18,599 nucleotides of DNA. It comes from Hyaloperonospora brassicae (Eukaryota; Oomycota; Peronosporomycetes; Peronosporales; Peronosporaceae). Positions 1-7,173 of this stretch are shown here, piece after piece. The translations under genes and the position numbers were made by a program. The notes under the pieces are model-generated. The model was not told the DNA's origin. It worked only from the letters and a program-made list of their open reading frames with translations, and made no database searches. Numbering within the stretch: the first letter of the stretch is position 1; each line of letters opens with the position of its first letter. The stretch lies in assembly GCA_947650285.1 (NCBI GenBank), contig CANTFL010000336.1:1-18599 (forward strand), in the 5' to 3' direction.

Positions 1-274
1 CTCTGAGGCGTCTTGTGATCGTTAAGGAGATAGCAACGCCTTGTTAAGACAGCTACTCCTTGTGCACTTAGTGCGTTTGATTCTTTGAATCGTTTGGTCC
101 CCCAGGAACAGGGACTGTAAGCTCTCTGAACTTGTTGACTCTTTGAGTCGGGTTCGTAGAATCAAACCTTAGCTCTCGGAGCTGCTGACTCTTTGAGTCG
201 GGTTCGTAAAACCAAAGTTGCTCATTGAGCGTTAAGTCTTCCTCTGACTTAAGGAGCTGTGCAGGTCCGCTACA
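1..274 (+). repeat. 5' LTR, partial (R/U5 part)
   Basis: Position 1 aligns with 6904 of the 3' LTR, and the match runs to CCGCTACA ending at 274. By eye there are 14 substitutions over about 270 aligned bases and one 4-nt indel near 47-51. The U3 and promoter lie outside the window. The segment contains the same series of small hairpins as the 3' copy, including arms at 24-34/52-61 (bulged A30), 79-83/87-91, 137-141/145-149, 171-175/179-183, 187-191/195-199, 220-223/227-230 and 232-238/246-252. Confidence 0.95.
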
Positions 275-276
275 CT

Positions 277-288
277 TGGTAGCACTTG
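277..288 (+). other. Candidate primer-binding site
   Basis: TGGTAGCACTTG begins two bases after the LTR end, where a minus-strand primer-binding site is expected. TGG would pair with a tRNA CCA end. Seven of the first eight bases match the initiator-Met-type TGGTATCA, but the rest does not, so the site is either mutated or uses another tRNA. Confidence 0.3.
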
Positions 289-333
289 TAGTCAATCTAC
301 GCCTGAGTCGGTAACGACTGATCCTGTGTAAAG

Positions 334-1512
334 ATGGAGCAATCCACACCCCTCTCTGAGGCCCAAAAGGTCGCGCTTGATAAGCTGCCCGCGGCCGTAG
401 GCACATAGTATGTTGAGTTTCTAGCTGCACAAGGTCCCGATAAGCTCAACCACGTTTCGAGGCCTTCATGCAGTACGAAACAGCCCTTTTAGCGCAGGTT
501 CAAAACCAAGTATAGTCTGCTATGCCAACAAGCTACGTGGCGATGCCAGATGAAGAGGCTAAGCCTCGTCCCCTTAGGGTGGACGTTAAACATTACTCCG
601 GTATGTAGGGGGGAAACTTGACCCTCTGGATCCGTAAGATTGAAACGGCTATGAACTCTGGCCTTATCTCACTGGAGTACCAGCGGGTATCGCTGGCTAT
701 CTCAAAACTCGATTGAATAGCTAGAAATGAGCTCTGACGTGTGGCGCGTCGGTCAACTTGGCGTTTCCCGCATGGGTTCGCTCAAGTTAGACCTTTTGCG
801 AGTTTTCTCGCCCCAGGCTTATCGCGTGCGCTCACGCTTCTTGTCTAGCCGTCAGGGTAAAAATGAGTCAACGGACAATGTCCAAGAGTTGAGAGCTCTT
901 ATGGCTTCTATGCAGTCTGAACATTTCCCTGAGACAGTCTGTGCGACTGTCGTCATAAAAGAGCTTCGTACCGACGTGACCAGAACCGAGGTCTTTCGGG
1001 TCTATCCTTATGCTTTTGAAGAGGCTGTGAGTATCGATTTAAAATGCTGAGCACAACTTAAGTCGGCCAGACTTGGTTGGAATGCGTATAACCCAAGCTT
1101 TGTTAGGGCAACTTCGACAAACACCTCGGCTTACTGTAAGCCTGAACCGATGGATCTCAGCCATGCTGAACATGTAGATGAAGCTGATTTTTAGGTTGCG
1201 GAAGAATAACTGGAAGTGAGACGCTGTTACATGTGCGGAAGCACTATTAACTTGCGTCTTACTTGTCCTTTGCAAAAACAGCGCCAGACTCTTATAAGTC
1301 AAAAATCCCGGTCTAAACCAGAAATCTGGTATAGTACGGGGAAACGTCGATATCCAGTAGGCGCGGGGCGCTCTACTGGGGTAGAAATAGGTTCTGTTAC
1401 TTCCATACGAGGTAGAGGAAAACAGGGCTTATCCCTAAACAGCTCTGTGCCCGTCAGCACAGAACGTGGTTACAAGCCTGGATTGTTAGTCGCTGAGGCG
1501 AAGGTGAAAGGC
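334..1512 (+). pseudogene. gag: gag pseudogene (capsid/nucleocapsid)
   Basis: The first ATG after the leader (334-336) opens MEQSTPLSEAQ. Further along, in shifted frames, are the retrotransposon-gag stretches DVKHYSGM (about 580-605), ISLEYQRVSLAISKL (about 667-710) and SLKLDLLRVFSP (about 780-815). These belong to the capsid-like core that packages element RNA. A zinc knuckle follows at 1225-1266 (CYMCGSTIN...TC). The spacing C-X2-C-X4-x-X4-C is intact, but codon 1249-1251 encodes Asn where His is expected, so metal binding should fail. Verified in-frame stops are TAG 406-408, TAG 513-515, TAG 606-608 and TGA 714-716. At least two frameshifts are also needed (near 455-470 and 715-730). The longest intact piece is 727-1047. 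TAA 1513-1515 separates gag from the protease in the same frame, and it is unclear whether that stop is ancestral. Confidence 0.88.
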
Positions 1513-1515
1513 TAA

Positions 1516-1811
1516 GCTAATCATTGGTCGATCTTACTCGACTCAGGATCATCATGCAGTTATGCTCGACGTCGTTCCCTAGAGAAAAATCAGCGATACG
1601 CTGAAGCGCTCAAAAGCATGAGGTTGATTCGATCACTGTTCGTCTAGCGACAGGTAGTTGTGTCAGTGTGCCTAACGTTCCGTTAAACTCAGGTGTGAAG
1701 TTTTGGACTTTGACAGCATTGAACGCTGCCTTGTCCTCGATTTGAATTCGAGGTATGATCTCATCCTATGTATGAGCCTGGCTTGAACGCCATGAGCCAT
1801 GGATTGATTGG
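1516..1811 (+). pseudogene. pol: pol: aspartic protease remnant
   Basis: The retroviral-type aspartic protease processes Gag-Pol. The active-site motif ILLDSGSS is visible, with the catalytic Asp codon at 1540-1542 in the gag frame. It is followed by YARRRSLEKNQRYAEALK, then after a frameshift by VRLATGSCVSVPNVP and the C-terminal AWLERHEPWIDW (1776-1811), which needs another single-base shift at about 1775. These blocks in this order are characteristic of oomycete gypsy proteases. The catalytic triplet is preserved, but the reading frame is broken at least twice. Confidence 0.85.
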
Positions 1812-2890
1812 ACGGTATAAGACCTTAGACGCAACGCGCAATGTTCCTAGCGAAGCTTTAGAGAGTCATGAAACCACATTTGCTAGGCAACAAAAGCACT
1901 AGTGGCGCGAGCCATTGACATTGGATATCAAAGTGCTGGACATTGGTATGTCCGAGTTAGTCGACTTTAATGTCAATGACACGAACATTGAGTGGAGCGC
2001 TTTTACCGGATGTGAAGAAAGTTGTACTCCGTTGAGTGATACTAGTTGTGATAATGAGTCACTGCATGATGCAGGAATGATTGGCCTAGGCCGAGACATC
2101 AAGAATGTAGTTTCTCTGATGTGAGTGGGGTGGCACGTGAAATTCCACCGAGTGAGGGCGGCCGAGGTGGCACCTCACTGAATGTCGGTAATGACATTGT
2201 TGGCGAAAAGCCGAAGCATATAGGGCTAGGCCTGGATTCTGTATGTGAAGTGGTACGTGTAAATCCATTGAGTGAAGTGTTCGAGTTACGTAACACTTCA
2301 CCAGATGTCGTTCAAGACATGAGCTCTCGTATAGAGCGTGCTAAGATGAATAGAAACGACGGGGATCCCACTGTCCCGGCCTCTAGGAGGCGTAAGGTTT
2401 CTTAGATAAAAAATTCCAGCGTAGGGTAGCAACTGTTAAGCGCCTAACGTTTAAGAAGTCACGAAGTGATAATGGTGATAATACACTATATAAACTTGTC
2501 AATGGGTCGACTGGACATGTTGATGGCAACATTAGTCTTGAGACTCTTTCATCTTTGGATACTCTCTATGAACTAGACGAAATGTCCGACGGCGAATTTG
2601 TACAAGCCTTACGGGTAGGAGAATGATCCGAGTTAGTGGCCATTCGGCCGGGTATTGAGTTGAACTCATCCTCGTGATTGAACAAGTCTGTCCTTAAAAA
2701 CACAAAGGTGGCATTGGAAGCCTGTAGTGAATCTTCGATCCTGAACGATCCTCTTGATCCGACCTATCCTTTGGTCATTTAGTTTCAGGACGTGGTGGGT
2801 CACAACCCACGTCCGTCTTAACTATCGATTGAGGTGTATGTCATATAATTGACTTGGTTACTATATTAAATACTGCGTAACACGGCAGTG
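1812..2890 (+). pseudogene. pol: pol: protease-RT linker, degenerate
   Basis: The protease frame continues past 1811 after a shift, reads QQKH and stops at TAG 1900-1902. It resumes as KVLDIGMSELVDFNV and stays open to 2124. A second open stretch in another frame (2121-2405) is Ser-, Glu- and Val-rich and ends in a basic patch (RRRKVS). No catalytic motif is visible. From 2406 to 2890 all frames have stops and I recognise nothing. Position and length fit the variable linker between protease and RT. Continuity with pol is inferred from the orientation and the flanking domains. Confidence 0.6.
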
Positions 2891-2894
2891 GCCT

Positions 2895-3470
2895 TTACCG
2901 GAGGAGTAGTTTGACTTCATTGAAGACTTCTTCGTGCAAAGCACGTGGCAGGAATGGTACGTGAGAGCAAATTTATCCATTCCACACCGACCTTTTGCGT
3001 CAAAAAGCCCAATGGGAAGTGGCGCATTGTTCGTGTTACAATAAGCTTAATGCGACCACTTGATAACATCTTAGCCCATAGTCGTGCTATGAACGGTCGG
3101 ACAGATGTGGACAATCACATTGACCATTTACTAGCGGTGCTCGAGTTCATGCGCACGAATAAGTTGTACGCCAACACGTCTAAGTGCATCTTTGGTGCAG
3201 AAGAGATTCCCTTTTTAGAATGCTTTATTGGTAAGCGAGGCCTTAGAGCGAACCTTGCTAATGTGAAAGCCATAGTTGATTGGTAGGTTCCTAAGAACCA
3301 AAAGGACTTACGTAAGTGGCTTGGCCTTACCAGTTGCTCACACAAGTATAGTTCGAATTACGCAGACATGGCTCGTCCATTATCCAATCTCCTTAATGAG
3401 GATGTGCCATGGTGCTGGACTAGCACCGAGCATGATGCTTTTCAAGCATGTAAAGGAGATTCTCCTTCAT
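2895..3470 (+). pseudogene. pol: pol: reverse transcriptase, catalytic core deleted
   Basis: RT copies element RNA into DNA. The N-terminal part is recognisable: LPEE then TAG 2907-2909, FDFIEDFF, then after a frameshift AGMVRESK, STPTFCVKKPNGKWRIV (about 2984-3034) and, after another shift, YNKLNATT. At about 3059-3062 the sequence jumps directly to DNILAHSRAMNG, which in intact elements follows the YFDD active site. About 100 residues are therefore missing, including the palm carboxylates. Thumb/connection sequence follows (NKLYANTSKCIFGAEEIPFL). TAG 3284-3286 interrupts it, then DLRKWLGL and YADMARPLSNLL. This protein could not have had RT activity. Confidence 0.9.
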
Positions 3471-3479
3471 GCGACAATC

Positions 3480-3900
3480 TGGGCTTTGTCTGATCCTGAT
3501 AGCTCTTTCATTTTCGTCTGTGACGGATTTGACTTTGCCATAGGCAGCGCCCTGTTCCAGACAGATTCTGATGGACGGGAACGCGTCATTGCGTTTGAGT
3601 CCCGGCAGCTGAAGGCTGCAGAAAAGAACCATCCTGTTCATGACAAAGAGCTACTTGCAATGAAGTAGGCTCTCGTCAAATTCAGAGTTCATCTTCTTGG
3701 CCCTAAGCCATTTGTGATCTATACAGATCATGCTTCATTGCGCACTGAGACCCAGTCGCCTCACCTCTCTCAGAGAATGACTCGTTGTCTTTTCTTCTTC
3801 GCCAAGTATTACATCGAGGTGAAGTATAAGCCGGTCAATTCGGACAAGCCGAACGCTGCGGGTGATGTGTTATGACGCAGGCCTGACTATGAGCTTGCTC
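3480..3900 (+). pseudogene. pol: pol: RNase H remnant
   Basis: The RNase H domain degrades RNA in the RNA-DNA hybrid. It is the best-kept stretch of pol. The blocks VCDGFDFAIGSALF, DGRERVIAFESRQLKAAEKN, HDKELLAMK, YTDHASLR and PHLSQRM are in one frame. The acidic residues at codons 3522-3524 (Asp), 3648-3650 (Glu) and 3726-3728 (Asp) are all present. Two nonsense codons break it: TAG 3666-3668 just after KELLAMK, and TGA 3873-3875 in place of the Ser of the conserved LSRRPDY. The neighbours are the RT connection upstream and integrase downstream. Confidence 0.92.
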
Positions 3901-3989
3901 ATGTTAATCTCTGTCGTCCTCGGTCACTGACCAAATCCAAACGGCATATGCCGAGGATGAACACTGTGTATCTCTGATACGTGCTCCCA

Positions 3990-5220
3990 GGAGCGACGAG
4001 TTCAAGGATTTGTATATAGAACTGTCAGCATGGTTACATGCAAGCCTACATCGATATTACATCATTCAAGGACTGTTGCGCTGTAGAACGAATGTTGAGG
4101 ATTTCCTTGCATCGTTGTCCCTCATGATGAGGAGATATAGTATCGGATCCTCTATGAGGATTATGATACTGCATGGAGTGGTCATCTTGCTCGTGAGAAA
4201 TTCAACGGCTCAGTTAGCCAATGCTATTGGTGGCCCAAACTATAGAAATGGGTGAGCACATACGTGCGTACGTGTGAAACGTGTCAATGGGTGAAACCCT
4301 CACCCCACGCGGCCGCGCCGCTGGCTAGTTTGCCTATACCCAATGGGTGTTGGGAGTCCATCAGTACGGATTTCCTGTTCTAGATTACCGAAAGATTCGT
4401 ATGGAAATACGTGTACTGTGCTCTTTGTCGACCGTTTGAGCAAGATGGATCATTTAGCGGCGGTGCCGGATACCATTGATGGTGAATTAACAGGTACGCT
4501 GTTTATAGATCGCGTGTTTCGACAACACGGTTTGCCGTTGGCAATTGTCTCTGCTAGAGATGCTCGCTATACTGGGAAGTTTGGAAATCCATCTTCAAGG
4601 TGCTTGGCACACGTTTGGACATGTCCACAGCGGATCATACGCAAACCGATGGTCAAACCGAGCTAATGAATCGCATCATCGGTGACATCTTGCGCGGTGT
4701 TTTCGCTGAAACGCCAAAGCGTTGGAGTTTGATGCTCCCTGTCGTTATGTTTGCGTTGAATAACGCCGTGAATGCCTCCACCGGCTACACACCGCTTTAT
4801 GCGAATGGTCTCACACACCCTCGCGTTCCGTTAATGCTACCACTGCGTGGTTCAGGCCTTGGTGGGGGAGGAGTTGCCGGTCGGCTTGCTGATATCAGCT
4901 CTGCTACTATTCAAAATAGATAAGCGAGTTTCTTGCAACGCGATTGAATGTCTTACCGACATGTGCGTGACGCAGTGGCATATAGACAAGACAAATAGAA
5001 GGAACAAGCTAATGACAAATGCAGAGGATGTATTGAACGTAGTGAGGTCGGAGACCAAGTTCTACTCAATGCTAAAAACCTACCTACAAATGTAGTATCC
5101 GCTGTATTTAAGACAAAGTTGCGGCCGCGTTCCATTGGACCTTTCACGGTCGTCGCCAAAAAAAGGGACTTGAGCATACGCTCAACCTTCCGCGCAAACT
5201 GCGCACACATCCAGTGTTCT
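3990..5220 (+). pseudogene. pol: pol: integrase remnant
   Basis: Integrase joins element cDNA to the chromosome. The N-terminal zinc domain reads ILYEDYDTAWSGHLAREK...YVRTCETC. The His of GHL and both Cys (4273-4275, 4282-4284) are present, but the first His position reads Tyr. In the catalytic core Asp 4369-4371 (STDF) is kept. The second Asp, in the SDRD motif, is Ala (codon 4553-4555, VSARDARY). The Glu of GQTE (4660-4662) is kept. Conserved GCWESIS, LDMSTADHTQTDGQTE, NNAVNASTGYTP and LTHPRVPL surround them. Toward the C-terminus a GPF-type motif (IGPFTVVA, about 5134-5157) is followed by a degraded LPRKLRTHPVF-like block. Verified stops are TAG 4243-4245 and TAG 4381-4383. Frameshifts are needed near 4580, 4920 and 5160. 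Confidence 0.93.
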
Positions 5221-5548
5221 AAGTGGGCATACTTAAGCCGTATCGGAATCTATCCCACGTGATCTTGGAGGCGCTTGCGCCGCATTGGTAGGCTATGCCA
5301 TCGGTTGCTGAATCCGTATCATGAGGTCAAGCTGAGTCTTCATCAGGGCTTGGTCCAACTCCTATGCCTGGACACGGGCTTGCATCGCGTTAAACGCACT
5401 ATGGGTCTTACCCAATGTCTCACGGAGACCACTCAGCTCGAGAAGAGCCTTCTCATGCTCCTCCTTCGGTATACCGACCACCTCCGACGCTGCTCGATCA
5501 GCAAGGGGACCTCCAGTTCCATGTGGAGCGACTACTAAAACGACGTCC
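5221..5548 (+). pseudogene. pol: pol: integrase C-terminal linker
   Basis: The frame reads ILKPYRNLSHVILEALAP, then a Ser/Pro/His-rich low-conservation stretch with several stops (for example TAG at about 5287 and TGA at about 5329). It then becomes EEPSHAPPSVYRPPPTLLDQQG and LQFHVERLLKRR, which lead into the chromodomain. This matches the spacer that joins integrase to the chromodomain in oomycete gypsy elements. The opposite strand is also open for about 60 codons here (5364-5545), which I treat as a shadow. Confidence 0.75.
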
Positions 5549-5717
5549 CGTCGTGAGGGTCAATACCAGCATCTGGTGAAGTGGCGAGTGTATTCGGATT
5601 CGGAGAAATCATGGGAGTTTGAGGCACCCCCTTCGTCAGGATTGCCCATACGCCGTTGATGTTTTTAAACACCGTGGCAGGGGTCATCCCTCGACTGAGG
5701 GCGCTTCTCACCATTAG
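5549..5717 (+). pseudogene. pol: pol: chromodomain and C-terminus
   Basis: The stretch QYQHLVKWRVYSDSEKSWEF (from about 5561) is a chromodomain, with LVKW and SWEF as its hallmark strands. Chromodomains on Ty3/gypsy integrases read histone marks and steer integration into heterochromatin. A run of five C near 5628 carries a frameshift, after which PLRQDCPYAVDVF continues to the TAG at 5715-5717. That is the likely true end of pol. A frameshift just upstream, at 5545-5550, separates it from the linker. The 3' end overlaps the end of the antisense gene remnant by about 50 bases. Confidence 0.9.
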
Positions 5718-6538
5718 TGGTGGAGGCAGGTGGGTAGTTGGATACCGCTTGACCAACACCCACATCAATCGGCACAGATGGAGCATAGCGTGTGCGAGTT
5801 CGCAACTGGCCTCTGGTCTTATTCTTGGCGTAATCAAATCGAAGCTTTCGTTCTAGACGAACATCTGCCACATCGGCACTTGCTCTGAGAGCTAACAAGC
5901 TGCTGAGGTGTCGTTTCCGATGCACCAAGCGAATAAAAGCGTTGTCTTCTTCCTCCTGAGATTCGCCTGCGAATAAGAGGATGGAAATACCCTTTATCGG
6001 TGGAACCGGTGCACCCCGTGCTTTCGTGTCAAGTCGAAACTTGTAATGACTTTGAGTCGTCAAGTGAGTTGGTAGGTACCACTCACGAAGTACCTGTCGA
6101 CTAGCCACCTCATCAGAAGATGTTGGCTCAGCTTCAATGGCCCACGTTGACCAAAGAATGACCCGTCTTTTGGCGCATATGTTCTTCCACATTGAGTGGT
6201 GTGAACAGATAGCACGACGACCATCAAGAATTGCAGAAAGCTGCATACGGCGCTTAGCGATCTCCTCTCTTTAAATAGCTAACTGTTGTTGCTCATCGAG
6301 CGGATTAGTTATGATAGAATCGCCCACGATAAGTGTTTGATGCGGCGACGATTGCGCGTTGGCTTCGCCAAGCTCGGCAAAAAGGGTTTGGTGCAGTATG
6401 AGGTGGTGCCTCTTGCACTAATGCGTCGGATATCGTCCTCTCTTCACCATGGATATCGGTATCGCTACCATAATCCACCTCCACATCGATGCCGAGGTAA
6501 GACGAGAGAGTCGAGGACTCATGAGGTGGCGATGCCAT
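5665..6538 (-). pseudogene. Antisense accessory gene remnant between pol and 3' LTR
   Basis: On the minus strand an ATG at 6538-6536 opens MASPPHESSTLSSYLGIDVE, an acidic, Ser-rich start. The frame runs to about 6380, where a single frameshift at a run of A/T leads into a second frame (GEANAQSSPHQTLIVGDSII...). That frame has one nonsense codon (complement of 6271-6273) and then stays open for 193 codons from the Met at 6246 to the stop at 5667-5665. Without these two lesions it would span about 290 codons. The middle (LDEQQQLA...REEIAKRRMQL) looks like a short coiled coil. The C-terminal third is basic (VHRKRHLSS, RLERKLRFDYAKNKTRGQL). The plus-strand frames opposite have frequent stops, unlike in pol. 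I recognise no family. It is tail-to-tail with pol. Some plant gypsy elements (for example Grande) carry antisense genes in the same place. It could also be a captured host fragment. Confidence 0.6.
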
Positions 6539-6609
6539 GGTGTTTTGTGTTTTGCCAATCGAAAGGTTGAAACGCACACACACCGTCCTCTACGAGAAAA
6601 CAACTTAAT
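5718..6609. other. Spacer between pol stop and polypurine tract
   Basis: After the pol stop the plus strand has no convincing reading frame. The open stretch 6286-6570 lies opposite the antisense gene and shows no domain. Apart from the antisense remnant I see nothing else here. About 70 bases (6539-6609) separate the antisense ATG from the PPT-side hairpin and could contain its promoter. I see no clear initiator motif there. Confidence 0.6.
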
Positions 6610-6630
6610 TGACGTTTTGTGGAAACGTCA
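6610..6630. other. Perfect 8-bp hairpin beside the polypurine tract
   Basis: TGACGTTT (6610-6617) pairs exactly with AAACGTCA (6623-6630) around a 5-nt loop. The hairpin ends seven bases before the polypurine tract. Its position suggests a possible role in plus-strand priming or 3' end formation, but this is inference. Each arm contains TGACGT or its complement, so a DNA-binding site is an alternative. Confidence 0.7.
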
Positions 6631-6637
6631 GTCTGAT

Positions 6638-6646
6638 GGGGGAGGG
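6638..6646 (+). other. Polypurine tract
   Basis: GGGGGAGGG lies directly against the TGTAAC start of the 3' LTR, the standard position of the plus-strand primer. The upstream flank is not purine-rich, so the tract is short. Confidence 0.85.
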
Positions 6647-6869
6647 TGTAACGGGGTTATACGTAGACTGGTAGTCGACAATAGGTGTGGTACACACAAG
6701 GGATGGGACCCCCTTTAAAGCAATATTAGAACACAAGTATCAATTGTTGAATACTGATGTCTGTCAACCATTGATTACAAGATCTTTTAACAAATTTTTT
6801 AGGACAATAGTGAGTAGGATAATTACTTTGTTCTAAGGTGTTCTTTTAGGTTAAAAGAAGAAATAAAAT

Positions 6870-6883
6870 TCAGTTCCAATTTT
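6870..6883 (+). promoter_or_regulatory. Oomycete-type initiator/flanking promoter core in the LTR
   Basis: TCAGTTCCAATTTT matches the 3' 14 positions of the published oomycete core GCTCATTYYNCAWTTT at 12 of 14 sites. The two 5' bases (GC) do not match. TCA fits an initiator with transcription starting at the A (6872). It sits between an AT-rich U3 and the hairpin-rich leader, as expected for the U3/R border. The equivalent 5' LTR site lies outside the window. Confidence 0.55.
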
Positions 6884-6890
6884 GATCCAA

Positions 6891-7167
6891 AAGACACGTG
6901 CCTCTCTGAGGCGTCTTGCGATCGTTAAGGAGGTAGCAACGACTTGTTAAGCTACTCCTTGTGCACTTAGTGCGTTTGATTCTTTGAATCGTTTGGTCCC
7001 CCTGGAACAGGGACCGTAAGCTCTTTGAGATTGTTGACTCTTTGAGTCGGGTTCGTAGAATCAAACCTTAGCTCTCGGAGATGATGACTCTATGAGTCGG
7101 GTTCGTAAAACCAAAGTTGCTCATTGAGCGTTAAGTCTTCCTCTGACTTAAGGAGCTCTGTAGCTCC
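6891..7167 (+). other. Comb of about 14 consecutive hairpins in R/U5
   Basis: Arms in order: 6891-6895/6913-6917 enclosing 6900-6904/6908-6912; 6927-6937/6951-6960 (one bulge); 6963-6966/6970-6973; 6978-6982/6986-6990; 6996-7000/7010-7014; 7021-7023/7027-7029; 7036-7040/7044-7048; 7050-7053/7064-7067; 7070-7074/7078-7080 (weakened); 7086-7090/7094-7098; 7100-7103/7109-7112; 7119-7122/7126-7129; 7131-7137/7145-7151; 7152-7157/7162-7167. Many have exactly 3-nt loops (TTA, TTT, TAT, TCT, TCG, ATT). The unit GACTC-TTT-GAGTC followed by GGTTCGTA occurs twice. The same comb is in the 5' LTR. Predicted transcripts would carry it at their 5' end. Confidence 0.8.
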
Positions 7168-7173
7168 GCTACA

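Larger units (their letters stand above)
1..7173 (+). mobile_element. Degenerate Ty3/gypsy LTR retrotransposon with chromodomain
   Basis: Two direct repeats (1-274 and 6647-7173) bracket gag, protease, RT, RNase H, integrase and a C-terminal chromodomain, in the order typical of Ty3/gypsy. The domain wording closely resembles elements abundant in Phytophthora and relatives (recognised by eye). The 5' LTR is cut by the window edge, so the 5' boundary, the 5' target-site copy and the 5' U3 are not visible. The candidate 3' target-site copy would be TGTAT at 7174-7178, which cannot be verified here. The coding part is broken by many stops, frameshifts and an RT deletion, so the copy is non-autonomous or dead. 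An unusual antisense gene remnant and a hairpin-rich R/U5 set it apart from a plain gypsy element. Confidence 0.95.
6647..7173 (+). repeat. 3' LTR, complete, 527 bp
   Basis: It starts TGTAACGG right after the polypurine tract and ends CCGCTACA, giving imperfect 8-bp inverted termini (one mismatch) with the canonical TG...CA. From 6904 on it matches the 5' LTR. The proposed division is U3 6647-6870, with R/U5 from about 6871, based on the initiator match at 6870-6883. U3 is AT-rich from about 6720. R/U5 is a series of small hairpins. Confidence 0.95.

Noticed and set aside
150..213. GGTTCGTA repeats in the LTR resemble a tRNA B box / T arm
   Set aside because: Only the first six bases match; no acceptor or anticodon stems can be drawn.
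68..430. 120-codon minus-strand open frame over the 5' LTR and gag start
   Set aside because: Covers the LTR end and the gag start on the opposite strand; no motif; a shadow.
5364..5545. Minus-strand open stretch with heptad-like Leu/Glu pattern, possible extension of the antisense gene
   Set aside because: Lies opposite the recognisable pol linker and chromodomain lead-in and needs additional frameshifts; more likely a shadow of pol.
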